The position numbers and the translations under genes are program-made. From positions 186,001-250,000 of the forward strand of contig NZ_JAJUXI010000010.1 of assembly GCF_021390515.1 (NCBI RefSeq): a DNA stretch of 64,000 nucleotides, in the 5' to 3' direction. The notes beneath the pieces are model-generated. The model did not search any database and was not told where the DNA came from. It saw nothing but the letters and a program-made list of their open reading frames with translations. Origin of the DNA: Dyadobacter sp. CY326 (GTDB lineage Bacteria > Bacteroidota > Bacteroidia > Cytophagales > Spirosomataceae). Below are positions 8,580 to 16,985 of the stretch, piece after piece (the stretch's first letter is position 1; every line of letters starts with the position of its first letter).

Positions 8580-8611
8580 CAAAAGTAATAACATTTAGTT
8601 TTATACACAAT
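8580..8611 (-). promoter_or_regulatory. Promoter of rpmG-DUF4295
   Basis: On the minus strand the -7 box TACTTTTG (8587-8580) is a full TAnnTTTG match, and ATTG (8611-8608) stands as the -33 element exactly 20 nt upstream. The -7 box ends 30 bp before the rpmG ATG. Spacing and both boxes fit the Bacteroidetes housekeeping sigma factor. Confidence 0.75.
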
Positions 8612-8730
8612 GCTGCTTTTGAAAATTAGTATATTTTTTGAAAAAATTTATTCCTATCCTGCGTTATTAAGATATTGGAGGACAAAGAAATAAGTTATGC
8701 TTATAAACTGATCGCTACCAATTTCTGTCT

Positions 8731-8738
8731 TAAATTTG
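8731..8738 (+). promoter_or_regulatory. Candidate -7 box for the cytochrome c gene
   Basis: TAAATTTG matches TAnnTTTG fully, 84 bp before the ATG chosen for the cytochrome. The -33 region is not convincing. The position fits a leader of about 75 nt. Confidence 0.45.
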
Positions 8739-8822
8739 AAGGAAATGTAGCACAAACTTACTTTCTTCGTGTGCATTTATTTGCGAATGCTTAATCTGGC
8801 GGAAATTCTTAATTTAAAAACA

Positions 8823-9410
8823 ATGACTCTTAAAAAAAGTACCCCACTGGCGCTTATAGCACTGGCGGTTTCGTTCTTCATCGGTTGTTCTTCGGAGGAA
8901 GACAAGCAGAAATATGATCAATATTACGGATCTGGAAGCAAATCAAGAGAGGAAACTGCACTTGTAGATCTGGAAAACGAAAGAAAAAATCAGCCTGCGC
9001 CTGTGCAAGCAGCGGCGGCTCCTGCGGCAGAAACTCCTGCACCAGCAGCGGGCGATTCAGCAAAACCTGCCGCTGATGCAGCACCATCCACTGGGTCAGC
9101 ATCTACCGAGGCGGCTCCTGCGGCCGCGGCACCTGTTGCAGCAGCGGCTCCCAAACGCAAACCTGTGCCGGCTGACGTTTCTGCATTGCTTAATAAACAT
9201 GCTTGTCTTGCTTGCCATCAGCCATATGACAAGGTGATCGGACCGGCTTATGCAGATGTTGCCAAGAAAAAATACACACCGGAACAAATCGTAGAATTGG
9301 TTCATGCGCCAAAACCTGAACATTGGCCTGGCTATCCTCCAATGGCACCTATGGCTCACGTTCCAAAAGGCGATATCGTCGTGATTGCCAACTGGATCAA
9401 CTCCTTATAA
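8823..9410 (+). CDS. Lipoprotein c-type cytochrome
   Basis: From the ATG at 8823 the product has 195 residues: signal MTLKKSTPLALIALAVSFFI with lipobox cysteine C22, a linker very rich in alanine and proline (about 57-118), and a small class I cytochrome c domain. The haem site is CLACH (128-132), and M174 or M177 in YPPMAPMAH is the likely sixth ligand. It would be lipid-anchored facing the periplasm and carry electrons through a single haem. An in-frame start at 8769 exists but would put 18 unlikely residues before the signal peptide. No oxidase genes are adjacent, so its partner is unknown. Confidence 0.88.
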   Translation: MTLKKSTPLALIALAVSFFIGCSSEEDKQKYDQYYGSGSKSREETALVDLENERKNQPAPVQAAAAPAAETPAPAAGDSAKPAADAAPSTGSASTEAAPAAAAPVAAAAPKRKPVPADVSALLNKHACLACHQPYDKVIGPAYADVAKKKYTPEQIVELVHAPKPEHWPGYPPMAPMAHVPKGDIVVIANWINSL

Positions 9411-9432
9411 TAGTAAGCCGACATTTTTAGAA

Positions 9433-9467
9433 AATACGGGCCGTTCATGCTATGGACGGCCCGTATT
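9433..9467 (+). terminator. Hairpin after the cytochrome c gene
   Basis: A 12-bp perfect stem (AATACGGGCCGT at 9433-9444 with its complement at 9456-9467) and an 11-nt loop follow the cytochrome stop by 22 bp. No T-run follows, so termination is likely but not certain. Just downstream, TATCTTCG at 9470-9477 is a one-mismatch -7 box that may serve gatB. Confidence 0.55.
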
Positions 9468-9498
9468 CGTATCTTCGCGAAAGCATTTGTAATTTAAT

Positions 9499-10995
9499 AT
9501 GACTCAAAACGCACTGCATCCTTCTGACGTCACGGATGAACTTTTGGCCACTTACGAAACCGTAATCGGGCTGGAAGTGCACTGTCAGCTTTTAACGGAA
9601 TCAAAGCTTTTTGCCCAGGACCGCAACCTTTTCGGGGCGGAACCCAACACCAATATCGGCCCGCTGACGCTTGCGTTGCCGGGAACATTGCCTAAGATTA
9701 ACAAAAAAGCAGTCGAATATGCGATCCGGTTGGGACTGGCGTGTGGCTGTTCAATAAGTCAGAGAACCATTTTTGACAGGAAAAATTATTTTTATCCCGA
9801 TCTGCCAAAAGGTTACCAGATTTCTCAGGACAAAAAACCCATTTGCGGGAATGGTGGCGTGACCATAACCACAAAGAATGAAGTGGGGAAAATGACTGAA
9901 AAGTTTATTCGCTTTCACCATATACATTTAGAAGAGGACGCAGGAAAATCGGTGCATGATGGCAGTGTAACGGAAACACTTTTGGATTATAACCGTGCTG
10001 GAACGCCACTGGTGGAAATGGTGTCCGAGCCAGATTTGCGTTCTGCCGAAGAAACGGGTGCTTTCGTAACCGAAATACGCCGCCTGGTTCGCTATTTGAA
10101 CATTAGCGATGGCAACATGGAAGAAGGGTCATTGCGATGCGATGTCAATGTTTCTATTCGGAAAAGGGGCGAAAGCAAGCTGGGAACGAAGGTTGAGGTC
10201 AAAAATATGAATTCGATCCGGAACATGATGCGCGCCATTAGTTTTGAAGAAAAGCGGCAAGTCGCCATGTTGGAAAGCGATCAGGAAATACAGCAGGAAA
10301 CACGCATGTTCGACGTCGAAACAGGACAAACTTACGGCATGCGCGTGAAGGAGACGATGAATGATTATCGCTATTTCCCCGATCCGGATCTCAGCCCGGT
10401 CGTTGTTTCGGACGAATGGCTTGAAGGCATAAGATCCTCAATGCCAGCATTGCCTCACGAGTTGCGGGAGAAATTCACCAATCAATATGGAATTCCTGCA
10501 TATGACGCGATGGTGCTAACCGACACGAGAGAAATCGCAGCTTATTTTGAAGCAGTTTGTGCCAAAACGCCCGCGTACAAAACAGCATCCAACTGGCTGA
10601 TGGGTCCGGTTAAGTCATATTTGAATGATCATGAAGGAAATATCGAGCACTTTCCGATTAGTCCGGAGCGCCTAGGGGCTTTGATTGATTTGGTGGAGTC
10701 GGACACCGTGAGCAATTCGGTAGCCACTCAAAAAATTTTTCCAGTGCTTTTGGCAGAGCCGGAACGTGCGCCGGAGGAGATTGCCTCGGCAAATAACTGG
10801 CTGCAAAACAGCAATACAAATGAGCTTGAATCGTTGGTAGATGAGGTAATTAACGCAATGCCAGACAAGGTGGCCGCTTTCAAAAAAGGAAAGAAAGGTT
10901 TATTGGGACTGTTCGTTGGCGAGGTTATGAAAAAATCAAATAACACCGCCGATCCCAAACTTGTTAGTCAATTATTAACTTCAAAATTGGGATAA
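9499..10995 (+). CDS. gatB: Asp-tRNA(Asn)/Glu-tRNA(Gln) amidotransferase subunit B
   Basis: A 498-residue GatB, the kinase/tRNA-recognition subunit of the GatCAB complex that amidates Glu-tRNA(Gln) or Asp-tRNA(Asn). Family landmarks include YETVIGLEVHCQLLTESKLF near the start, FDRKNYFYPDLPKGYQISQ, the YNRAGTPLVEMVSEPDLRS block and the C-terminal YqeY-like tail ending in GKKGLLGLFVGEVMK. gatA and gatC are not neighbours here. The gene stands 19 bp before a thioredoxin-like gene and may be cotranscribed with it. Start MTQNALHPSD is an ATG. Confidence 0.97.
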   Translation: MTQNALHPSDVTDELLATYETVIGLEVHCQLLTESKLFAQDRNLFGAEPNTNIGPLTLALPGTLPKINKKAVEYAIRLGLACGCSISQRTIFDRKNYFYPDLPKGYQISQDKKPICGNGGVTITTKNEVGKMTEKFIRFHHIHLEEDAGKSVHDGSVTETLLDYNRAGTPLVEMVSEPDLRSAEETGAFVTEIRRLVRYLNISDGNMEEGSLRCDVNVSIRKRGESKLGTKVEVKNMNSIRNMMRAISFEEKRQVAMLESDQEIQQETRMFDVETGQTYGMRVKETMNDYRYFPDPDLSPVVVSDEWLEGIRSSMPALPHELREKFTNQYGIPAYDAMVLTDTREIAAYFEAVCAKTPAYKTASNWLMGPVKSYLNDHEGNIEHFPISPERLGALIDLVESDTVSNSVATQKIFPVLLAEPERAPEEIASANNWLQNSNTNELESLVDEVINAMPDKVAAFKKGKKGLLGLFVGEVMKKSNNTADPKLVSQLLTSKLG

Positions 10996-11014
10996 CAAAA
11001 CCTAATAAAGCATT

Positions 11015-12169
11015 ATGAGAGGAATTGTCAGACAGCGCATTTTTATATTAAGCATTGCATTACTAAGCATGCAAGTCCATGCACAGCAGCTTTCGCCGAA
11101 GGAATTTTCGGTTAATGGTAAAGTCAAAAATGGCGCGAAGGGCGAAAAAGTAACGCTATTACGCGCAACAGCCGGCGGATCATCATTAAAGCTTGATTCT
11201 ACACAACTGGCAGCCGATGGCTCTTTTGCATTGAAAGGCGTTGAAAACGACCGGGGAAGTTTTTTTGCACTCAATATAGCTGACCGTCAAAAGGTTACCT
11301 TGCTTGTAGAAGGCGGTGAAACATTCAATGTTGTTGCTGACGGAACGGCAAGGGACGAAAAGGGAAATGGCGGAAATGCAGAGATTAAGGGCTCTAAAAA
11401 CATGGACTATTATGCGCAAATAGACCAGCTTATGCGCGCTTTTGCAGGAAAGGTGACGGTTTGGAATGAGGAATATGCCAAAGCCGAAGAAAAGAAAGAC
11501 GCTAAGAAAATCCAGGAAGTGCAGGAAAACTTTGCCAAAGCTGACAAGGAACGCTTGGATGTGATTAAGAAGCTTTTACCTGAAATGGGCACATCATTGG
11601 TGGCGCTTTTCACTGCTAATAATTTCTTGAATCCGGACACGGATCTTGAAATTTTGAAAAAGTTGGCTGACGACTACGCGAAAGTTGAACCGACACCAAC
11701 ATTGGCCAAAGGATTTATTGGTCAGGTTAAAAGAGTTGCAGGCGTTTCGGTAGGACAGCAAGCGCCTGATTTTACATTAAACAGCCCCGAGGGAAAGCCG
11801 GTTACGCTTTCTTCTTTGCGCGGAAAATTTGTGCTGATCGATTTCTGGGCTTCGTGGTGCGGTCCTTGCCGCATGGAAAATCCAAATGTTGTGAGAATGT
11901 ATGACAAGTTCAAAGACAAGGGATTTGACATTTATGGCGTGTCACTTGACGATAATGAGAAGGCTTGGAAAACAGCAATCGAACGCGATAAATTGAAATG
12001 GCTGCACGGCTCGGAGTTGAAAAAATGGAATTCGGGCGTTGCGCAGAGTTATGGAGTTAATGCCATTCCAGCCACGTTCTTGATTGATAAAGAAGGAAAG
12101 ATAATTGCGAAAAACTTACGCGGACCAGCATTGGAAACCAAACTTACCGAGTTGCTGGGCGCACAATGA
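11015..12169 (+). CDS. TlpA-like thiol-disulfide oxidoreductase with DUF4369-type N-domain
   Basis: A 384-residue exported protein: signal peptide 1-23 (cleavage near VHAQQ), a beta-rich N-terminal domain of the DUF4369 type (about 30-130), a helical charged linker (about 130-235), and a thioredoxin/AhpC-TSA domain (246-384) with the redox motif WCGPC at 281-285 and a cis-proline near IPATF. Such proteins work in the periplasm reducing or isomerising disulfides, often in cytochrome maturation; a cytochrome c gene lies 1.6 kb upstream. The substrate cannot be told. A strong terminator follows. Confidence 0.9.
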   Translation: MRGIVRQRIFILSIALLSMQVHAQQLSPKEFSVNGKVKNGAKGEKVTLLRATAGGSSLKLDSTQLAADGSFALKGVENDRGSFFALNIADRQKVTLLVEGGETFNVVADGTARDEKGNGGNAEIKGSKNMDYYAQIDQLMRAFAGKVTVWNEEYAKAEEKKDAKKIQEVQENFAKADKERLDVIKKLLPEMGTSLVALFTANNFLNPDTDLEILKKLADDYAKVEPTPTLAKGFIGQVKRVAGVSVGQQAPDFTLNSPEGKPVTLSSLRGKFVLIDFWASWCGPCRMENPNVVRMYDKFKDKGFDIYGVSLDDNEKAWKTAIERDKLKWLHGSELKKWNSGVAQSYGVNAIPATFLIDKEGKIIAKNLRGPALETKLTELLGAQ

Positions 12170-12188
12170 CAATAGATTAGAAGTAGTT

Positions 12189-12220
12189 AAAAATCCGCAG
12201 GATCTGTCTTGCGGATTTTT
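12189..12220. terminator. Two-way terminator between convergent genes
   Basis: An 11-bp stem (12189-12199 with 12210-12220) and 10-nt loop lie right after the thioredoxin-like gene. The plus strand ends in a run of six T and the minus strand in five T. The right arm ends at the stop codon of the opposing epimerase gene. Confidence 0.88.
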
Positions 12221-13101
12221 TATGCATCAGAGTCTTCCAAGCTGTAATAAAATTGCAAAGGATCAGGAAATTTGAACGCGTAATCATAATGTTGCGCAAA
12301 TTTTTCAGCCGAAATGATCTTATAATCGGGTTTGGAATCCGGCTCGGCGAATGTGGGCGTTTCCCAGCCAAATTGCGCGCAGGAAGCCTCGTAAATCTCC
12401 CTTCTCGTGGTGTGAATGGGCGCGACAATGTTGAAAGTTTGATTTGAAATACCACTTTTTATAATCGTCAGAATGATGGCCACGGCGTCGTCACGGTGAA
12501 TGTAATTAACAGGAATTGAGCCGGTTGTCATATTCTTTTGTCCCTTCACATATTTTCCGGGAATGCGGTTGTAACCCATCAGACCCCCCAATCGCAAGAT
12601 GGAAACATTCCGCTCGGGCCGCAATGTCTGGATGAGATTTTCGGCTTCGACCATATCCGGCGAAGCGGATTGTTCAGGTGTTGTGACATCATCTTCGGTC
12701 ATAATTCTGTTTAATTCAGGATAAATGCCAGTGGAACTGATAAAGATCAGATCCCGAACGGGAGACTTTTTTATTTCCCTGACCACAGCTTCTATCTGTT
12801 GCTGATAAAAGCCAGGCTCGTTCTTCGACAGTCGGGGAGGGAGTGAAATGATGAGTGTATCTGTATTGAAAAAGGATTCCAAGTCCGTTGCCGTATTTTC
12901 AAATTCTGGCTTTAATTGCAGCAAAAAGCCCTGAATTCCTTTTTCAGTGAACTTCTTAATCTTGTCTGCGGACGTCGTGCTTCCTTTGACATGCGATGAA
13001 ATATGTTGTTCAAGCAGACGTTGAGCTAGTTGAAATCCCAGCCAGCCGCAACCCAGAATGCTTATCCGATTTTTTTCTAATTTTGAGTCCTTATCCATCA
13101 T
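12220..13101 (-). CDS. NAD(P)-binding epimerase/dehydratase-like protein (atypical SDR)
   Basis: A 293-residue Rossmann-fold protein. The nucleotide site is ISILGCGWLGFQLAQRL (about 13-29), a GxGxxG variant seen in the YeeZ-like atypical SDR group. Further marks are DLIFISSTGIYPE (the SS/Y region) and ILRLGGLMGYNR. The classical YxxxK pair is not evident, so catalysis is uncertain. Function in the YeeZ group is poorly known. Two ATG codons stand at the start (13101, 13098). The gene starts only 15 bp from the divergent gldB start. Confidence 0.8.
   Translation of the reverse strand: MMDKDSKLEKNRISILGCGWLGFQLAQRLLEQHISSHVKGSTTSADKIKKFTEKGIQGFLLQLKPEFENTATDLESFFNTDTLIISLPPRLSKNEPGFYQQQIEAVVREIKKSPVRDLIFISSTGIYPELNRIMTEDDVTTPEQSASPDMVEAENLIQTLRPERNVSILRLGGLMGYNRIPGKYVKGQKNMTTGSIPVNYIHRDDAVAIILTIIKSGISNQTFNIVAPIHTTRREIYEASCAQFGWETPTFAEPDSKPDYKIISAEKFAQHYDYAFKFPDPLQFYYSLEDSDA
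13078..13085 (+). promoter_or_regulatory. Candidate -7 box for gldB inside the epimerase gene
   Basis: TAATTTTG is a full TAnnTTTG match, 31 bp before the gldB ATG. It lies in the first codons of the divergent epimerase gene, which the 15-bp intergenic gap makes necessary. The -33 element is weak. Confidence 0.45.
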
Positions 13102-13116
13102 TTTAGTTGCTTAGCA

Positions 13117-14118
13117 ATGAGAATTCTGCTGTTTTTCTGTGTTGTATCCATGTTATTCTCAGCTTGTAACACCGACAAGCGACTGGAGGTGGACACGAGC
13201 ACCGAGACTGTTAATGTTGTTTCCGAAAACCTTGATCAGGAATTGCTGGCTTGCAAATCGGTCGGTGACGTCAGTGTTTTTCTTAACAAGCGTCCGCATT
13301 TGCTGCAAATATATTTCGCCGAGTCCCAGACGGATGCAAATCAACTTGCCGCCCATTTATTCAGCATAATTCAAAATCCTGATTTCCAAGCATTCAATAG
13401 TCAGCTGGACAGCCTGATCGGCGATCGCAAAACAACGATTTTAAATCCATTGGGCGAAGCTTTTAAACAAATCAAATATCATTTTCCTGCATTTAAAATC
13501 CCGAAAGTCCAGTTCATCAGCACCGGATTTACAGGAAACGATTTATACATTTCCGATTCCCTGATCATCATTGGTCTGGATTATTTTGGCGGACCTGACG
13601 CAAGATTCCGTCCAGATGTGTTTGATTATCAATTGCGTAGATATCAAAAGGATTACATTGTGCCATCCATTGTATTTTTCGAGTCCAATCAATTCAACAA
13701 AATGGACCCGACTGATAATTCGCTGCTTGCCGATATGGTGGGCTATGGAAAAGGTTATGCATTTGTAAAGCAAGTGATGCCGAACACACCCGATAATCTC
13801 ATTTTGGGTTATTCGCCAGACAACCTGCGGAGAACTTATGCGAGCCAGCGCGACATTTGGGCTTACTTTGTGTCGGCGAAGTTGTTGTATGAAAAAGTGG
13901 AGTTGAGGAAGAAGAAATTTATCGAAGAAAGGCCGTTTACAACTGAAATCGGACCAAAAGTGCCGGGTGCTATTGCCCGCTGGCTGGGTTGGCGGATCGT
14001 GAACCGCTTTCGAGCCGAAAACCCGGGCATAACCCTTGCGGAATTGATGGAAACAGACAATGCGCCGAGGATTTTGCAGGATTCGGGATATAACGGTGAG
14101 CCCGACGAAGAGGAGTAA
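13117..14118 (+). CDS. gldB: Gliding motility lipoprotein GldB
   Basis: A 333-residue lipoprotein: signal MRILLFFCVVSMLFSAC with lipobox cysteine C17, then the GldB domain. Recognisable blocks are the N-terminal RPHLLQIYF, central YIVPSIVFFESNQFNKMDP, LADMVGYGKGYAFVKQVMP and the C-terminal PGAIARWLGWRIVNRF. GldB is needed for gliding in Flavobacterium and is widespread in Bacteroidetes with type IX secretion; its exact role is unsettled. nuoH follows 15 bp later, with no functional link apparent. Confidence 0.92.
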   Translation: MRILLFFCVVSMLFSACNTDKRLEVDTSTETVNVVSENLDQELLACKSVGDVSVFLNKRPHLLQIYFAESQTDANQLAAHLFSIIQNPDFQAFNSQLDSLIGDRKTTILNPLGEAFKQIKYHFPAFKIPKVQFISTGFTGNDLYISDSLIIIGLDYFGGPDARFRPDVFDYQLRRYQKDYIVPSIVFFESNQFNKMDPTDNSLLADMVGYGKGYAFVKQVMPNTPDNLILGYSPDNLRRTYASQRDIWAYFVSAKLLYEKVELRKKKFIEERPFTTEIGPKVPGAIARWLGWRIVNRFRAENPGITLAELMETDNAPRILQDSGYNGEPDEEE

Positions 14119-14128
14119 GTTTTTTGCT

Positions 14129-14136
14129 TACTTTTG
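14129..14136 (+). promoter_or_regulatory. Candidate -7 box overlapping the nuoH start
   Basis: TACTTTTG is a full TAnnTTTG match. If used, transcription would begin near 14143, after the first possible TTG start of nuoH at 14134, which would favour the later in-frame TTG at 14164. No -33 element is clear, so the match may be chance. Confidence 0.35.
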
Positions 14137-15252
14137 CGGCTGTCACCAGATCCGAAAAAGCCGTTGATCCCCTTTACACTCATTATTTTTCTTCTTCTCG
14201 TCCCTGGTTTTGTGGTGATCGGCGTCTATCTGGAACGCAAGGTTTCCGCATTTATTCAGGATCGGATGGGGCCGATGGAAGTTGGGAAATGGGGATTATT
14301 GCAGCTTTTCGCTGACTTGCTGAAACTGCTGCAAAAAGAAGATATTGTTCCAAAAGCAGCCGATCGGAAGCTTTTTCTCATTGCTCCGTTTGTCATTTTC
14401 GTTTCTGTTTTCGCTGGTTTTGCAGTTGTTCCGCTGGCTCCTGATTTAGCTGGTTCGGGCGCGTCGGTTGGCGTTTTCTTTTTGCTTACAATCGTCTCGG
14501 TTGATGTCATTGGCTTGTTGATGGCAGGCTGGGGGTCTAACAATAAGTTTGCCTTATTCGGCGCGATGCGTGCCGTTGCGCAGATTATTTCCTACGAAAT
14601 TCCGTTGGGTTTGTCAATTTTATGCGTGGTTATGCTGACGCAAACGCTTGATTTGCAAATCATTAGTTATCAGCAAGGAATCTATGCCAATGAGCCCGTT
14701 TATCTCTTCGGCATGCGCAGTCTCGGCGTCGACGTGACGCACATTGGAGGGTTTTTGTCATGGAATGTGGTCAGAAATCCATTCTTGCTTCTGGCTTATG
14801 TCATTTTTTTCATCGCCTCACTGGCAGAATGCAACCGCGCACCATTCGATTTGCCGGAAGGTGAATCCGAGCTTGTTGCGGGCTTTCACACGGAATATTC
14901 TGGAATGCGCTGGGCATTGTTTATGCTTTCAGAATATGGCATGATGCTGCTCGTCTGCCTATTAGGCGCCATTTTGTTTTTGGGAGGCTGGAACACGCCG
15001 TTTCCTAACATTGGGCCCGTCAGACTGGCGGACTGGACGAGCGGAGAACCGGGAACCTGGTTTGGTTATCTGACGGGATTTTTCTGGTTGTTCGGCAAGG
15101 CAATGTTCGGAATTCTGATTCAAATGTGGGCGCGCTGGACGCTGCCGCGTTTGCGCGTAGACCAGCTTATGTATTTGGGATGGAAAGTTTTGACACCAGT
15201 CGGACTGGTGCTTTTCTTTATTTCGGGCGTTTGGAGGCTGATTGGAATTTAA
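14134..15252 (+). CDS. nuoH: NADH-quinone oxidoreductase subunit H
   Basis: NuoH/ND1, the membrane subunit of complex I forming the quinone chamber. Hallmarks: YLERKVSAFIQDRMGPMEVG, GAMRAVAQIISYEIPLGL, and the highly conserved CNRAPFDLPEGESELVAGFH, with about eight membrane segments. No other nuo gene is in the window, so this subunit stands apart from the rest of complex I. There is no ATG start: TTG at 14134 gives 372 residues, TTG at 14164 gives 362 with a compact membrane-inserting N-terminus. I favour the later start slightly but give the longer frame. It ends 6 bp from a convergent gene. Confidence 0.93.
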   Translation: MRLSPDPKKPLIPFTLIIFLLLVPGFVVIGVYLERKVSAFIQDRMGPMEVGKWGLLQLFADLLKLLQKEDIVPKAADRKLFLIAPFVIFVSVFAGFAVVPLAPDLAGSGASVGVFFLLTIVSVDVIGLLMAGWGSNNKFALFGAMRAVAQIISYEIPLGLSILCVVMLTQTLDLQIISYQQGIYANEPVYLFGMRSLGVDVTHIGGFLSWNVVRNPFLLLAYVIFFIASLAECNRAPFDLPEGESELVAGFHTEYSGMRWALFMLSEYGMMLLVCLLGAILFLGGWNTPFPNIGPVRLADWTSGEPGTWFGYLTGFFWLFGKAMFGILIQMWARWTLPRLRVDQLMYLGWKVLTPVGLVLFFISGVWRLIGI

Positions 15253-15258
15253 AATCGC

Positions 15259-15711
15259 TTACTCAGCGATTTCTGCGCCGTCCAAAATATAATTCATTTG
15301 ATAAATGTCGTCGGCATTCAGTTTTAATGTGCCAACAAATGTCAAACGCTCATCCGTCTTAAACTTTCGACCATCTTTCTTTTTGAAATTCAATGTCATA
15401 ACCGTCTCAGGACCAGCACCTCCGCAGAAAAAGCACGCACTGAACGGAAATGCTGAAAGCACATATAAATTGGCGTCCAGATCCACCGGAAGAATATAAC
15501 CCGTAATCGTAACCTGCTGATTTTTCAACTTCTGAACACTCGGACCGAAAGTTGGATGCAGCATATAAATGGATTCTTCGGCATACCACTTCTTTTTGAA
15601 AGTCACGTCCCGCAACACTTCCCAGGTCACTTTAACAGGATTTGAAGCGGGTGTAAAAGCCAACAAAGAGGTTAAGCAAAAAAGCAATATTATGATTCTT
15701 AGGGATTTCAT
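15259..15711 (-). CDS. Secreted protein of DUF3299-like type, last gene of ABC operon
   Basis: A 150-residue protein with an N-terminal signal peptide (about 1-20, ending near LLAFTPA). It has the sequence ITGYILPVD followed by AFPFSACFFCGGAGPETVM with two closely spaced cysteines, then a beta-rich end. The order resembles DUF3299 proteins, some of which are encoded beside FtsX-like ABC transporters; the match is from memory and modest. The two cysteines could bind metal or form a disulfide. It starts 57 bp after the permease stop, same strand, so it is probably the third gene of the operon. Confidence 0.6.
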   Translation of the reverse strand: MKSLRIIILLFCLTSLLAFTPASNPVKVTWEVLRDVTFKKKWYAEESIYMLHPTFGPSVQKLKNQQVTITGYILPVDLDANLYVLSAFPFSACFFCGGAGPETVMTLNFKKKDGRKFKTDERLTFVGTLKLNADDIYQMNYILDGAEIAE

Positions 15712-15768
15712 CAGCGCTTGATTTGTCTTGGTTAGGATTTAACTAAGTTAACAAATTTATAAAGAATA

Positions 15769-16962
15769 TCATTCTTCTGCCAGGGTCCGGGAGATATTCA
15801 AGCGGTAAATGCCGAGCGAAGGCAATGCGGACGCGAGGAAGCCAATAAACAGTGCTGCAAAAAACAAATAGATTTCCTGTGGTAAAATGGTGAATTTCCG
15901 TAGTGAATAATGAAAATCCTGCTCTGCCGCTCTTGAAAATAACCACAACCCGACGCGGCTGGCAATGATGCCCGCGAAAAAGCCAATCACGGCGAGCATC
16001 AGTCCTTCCAATAACAACATCAGAAAAAGCCGCGAGCGCGTCGCTCCCATGGAAAGCATTAGCGCCATCTCATATTTCCGCTCTTTTAAGGAATTGTATA
16101 GCGAGACAAAAACACTGACTCCGGCAATGGTGATGATAATCAAAGCCAGCGTCCGGAGCGTTTCGATGCCGACGCCGAGCAAAGTAAACAGCCGATTGAT
16201 TTCAATGCTGGGCAATGCCGCCTGCATGGAAGTGTTCGCATTGATCTGACGCGGGATTGTAAGCAGCCCCATCGGATTTCGGAACTGGATCAATGCGCTC
16301 GTAACCTGTTTTTCGTCCGATTCTTCGTGCGCACCATGCTCTTCCGCATGTTCATGCACGTCCCAAACGCTCGATAATCGTGTGATAATCAGCTGGTCCA
16401 CGACTGAACCGCTCGGCTCGAAAATGCCTGTGACTTTGTATTTTTTCTCCTTATGCGTATCGCCGTCAGCATCAAGTCCGTGCGAGCTGGCAAATGTGTC
16501 GCCGATTTTCAATTGTGATTGCGCTGCGACTTTGCTGCCAATTGCAACTTCCATCGAAGCATTGTAAAGCTTTCCCTGCGCAAGTTTGGCCTGGAAATGT
16601 TCCGTATATTTTGGGGTTGTCCCCACAATCCTGAAACCCTGATAACTGTCTCCCATAGAAAGCGGAATGACTGTTTTTACAAATGGATTTTTACGCAATG
16701 CGTCCACTTCAGAGAGCGGAACATTGCCCGTAGGCGCATCGATTTGGTAAATGCTCGACAAAATCAATTGCAACGGACTTCCCTTGGCGCCAACGACCAT
16801 GTCAATGCCGCGAATGTTTCGGCGAAACTGCTCGTCCAATTGTTTGTTAAGCAACAGAAGCAGCGAAATCATGCCAATGCCGAGCGTTAAGAGCAATGCA
16901 CTCAGAAAACTATTCAGCTTTTTCTCTTTCAGATTAGCCAGACTTATTTTAAAAACATTCAT
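15769..16962 (-). CDS. FtsX-like ABC transporter permease with histidine-rich loop
   Basis: A 397-residue MacB/FtsX-type permease: membrane helix 1 at about 18-38, a large periplasmic domain (about 40-255), and three C-terminal helices (about 263-290, 310-335, 360-385). The periplasmic domain contains HEHAEEHGAHEESDE at 203-217, five histidines among acidic residues, and further H161 and H170, suggesting metal binding. MacB-type permeases transmit force to periplasmic substrates rather than form channels. The ATPase gene precedes it by 23 bp and a small secreted protein follows. The set resembles metal-linked ABC loci such as Vibrio zrg, which is inference. Confidence 0.85.
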   Translation of the reverse strand: MNVFKISLANLKEKKLNSFLSALLLTLGIGMISLLLLLNKQLDEQFRRNIRGIDMVVGAKGSPLQLILSSIYQIDAPTGNVPLSEVDALRKNPFVKTVIPLSMGDSYQGFRIVGTTPKYTEHFQAKLAQGKLYNASMEVAIGSKVAAQSQLKIGDTFASSHGLDADGDTHKEKKYKVTGIFEPSGSVVDQLIITRLSSVWDVHEHAEEHGAHEESDEKQVTSALIQFRNPMGLLTIPRQINANTSMQAALPSIEINRLFTLLGVGIETLRTLALIIITIAGVSVFVSLYNSLKERKYEMALMLSMGATRSRLFLMLLLEGLMLAVIGFFAGIIASRVGLWLFSRAAEQDFHYSLRKFTILPQEIYLFFAALFIGFLASALPSLGIYRLNISRTLAEE

Positions 16963-16985
16963 GCTGCGTGAATTAGGGCAGTTAT

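Noticed and set aside
9001..9170. Ala/Pro-coding repetitive stretch in the cytochrome gene as a possible DNA repeat or CRISPR
   Set aside because: It is an irregular low-complexity linker within one reading frame; there are no regular repeats or spacers.
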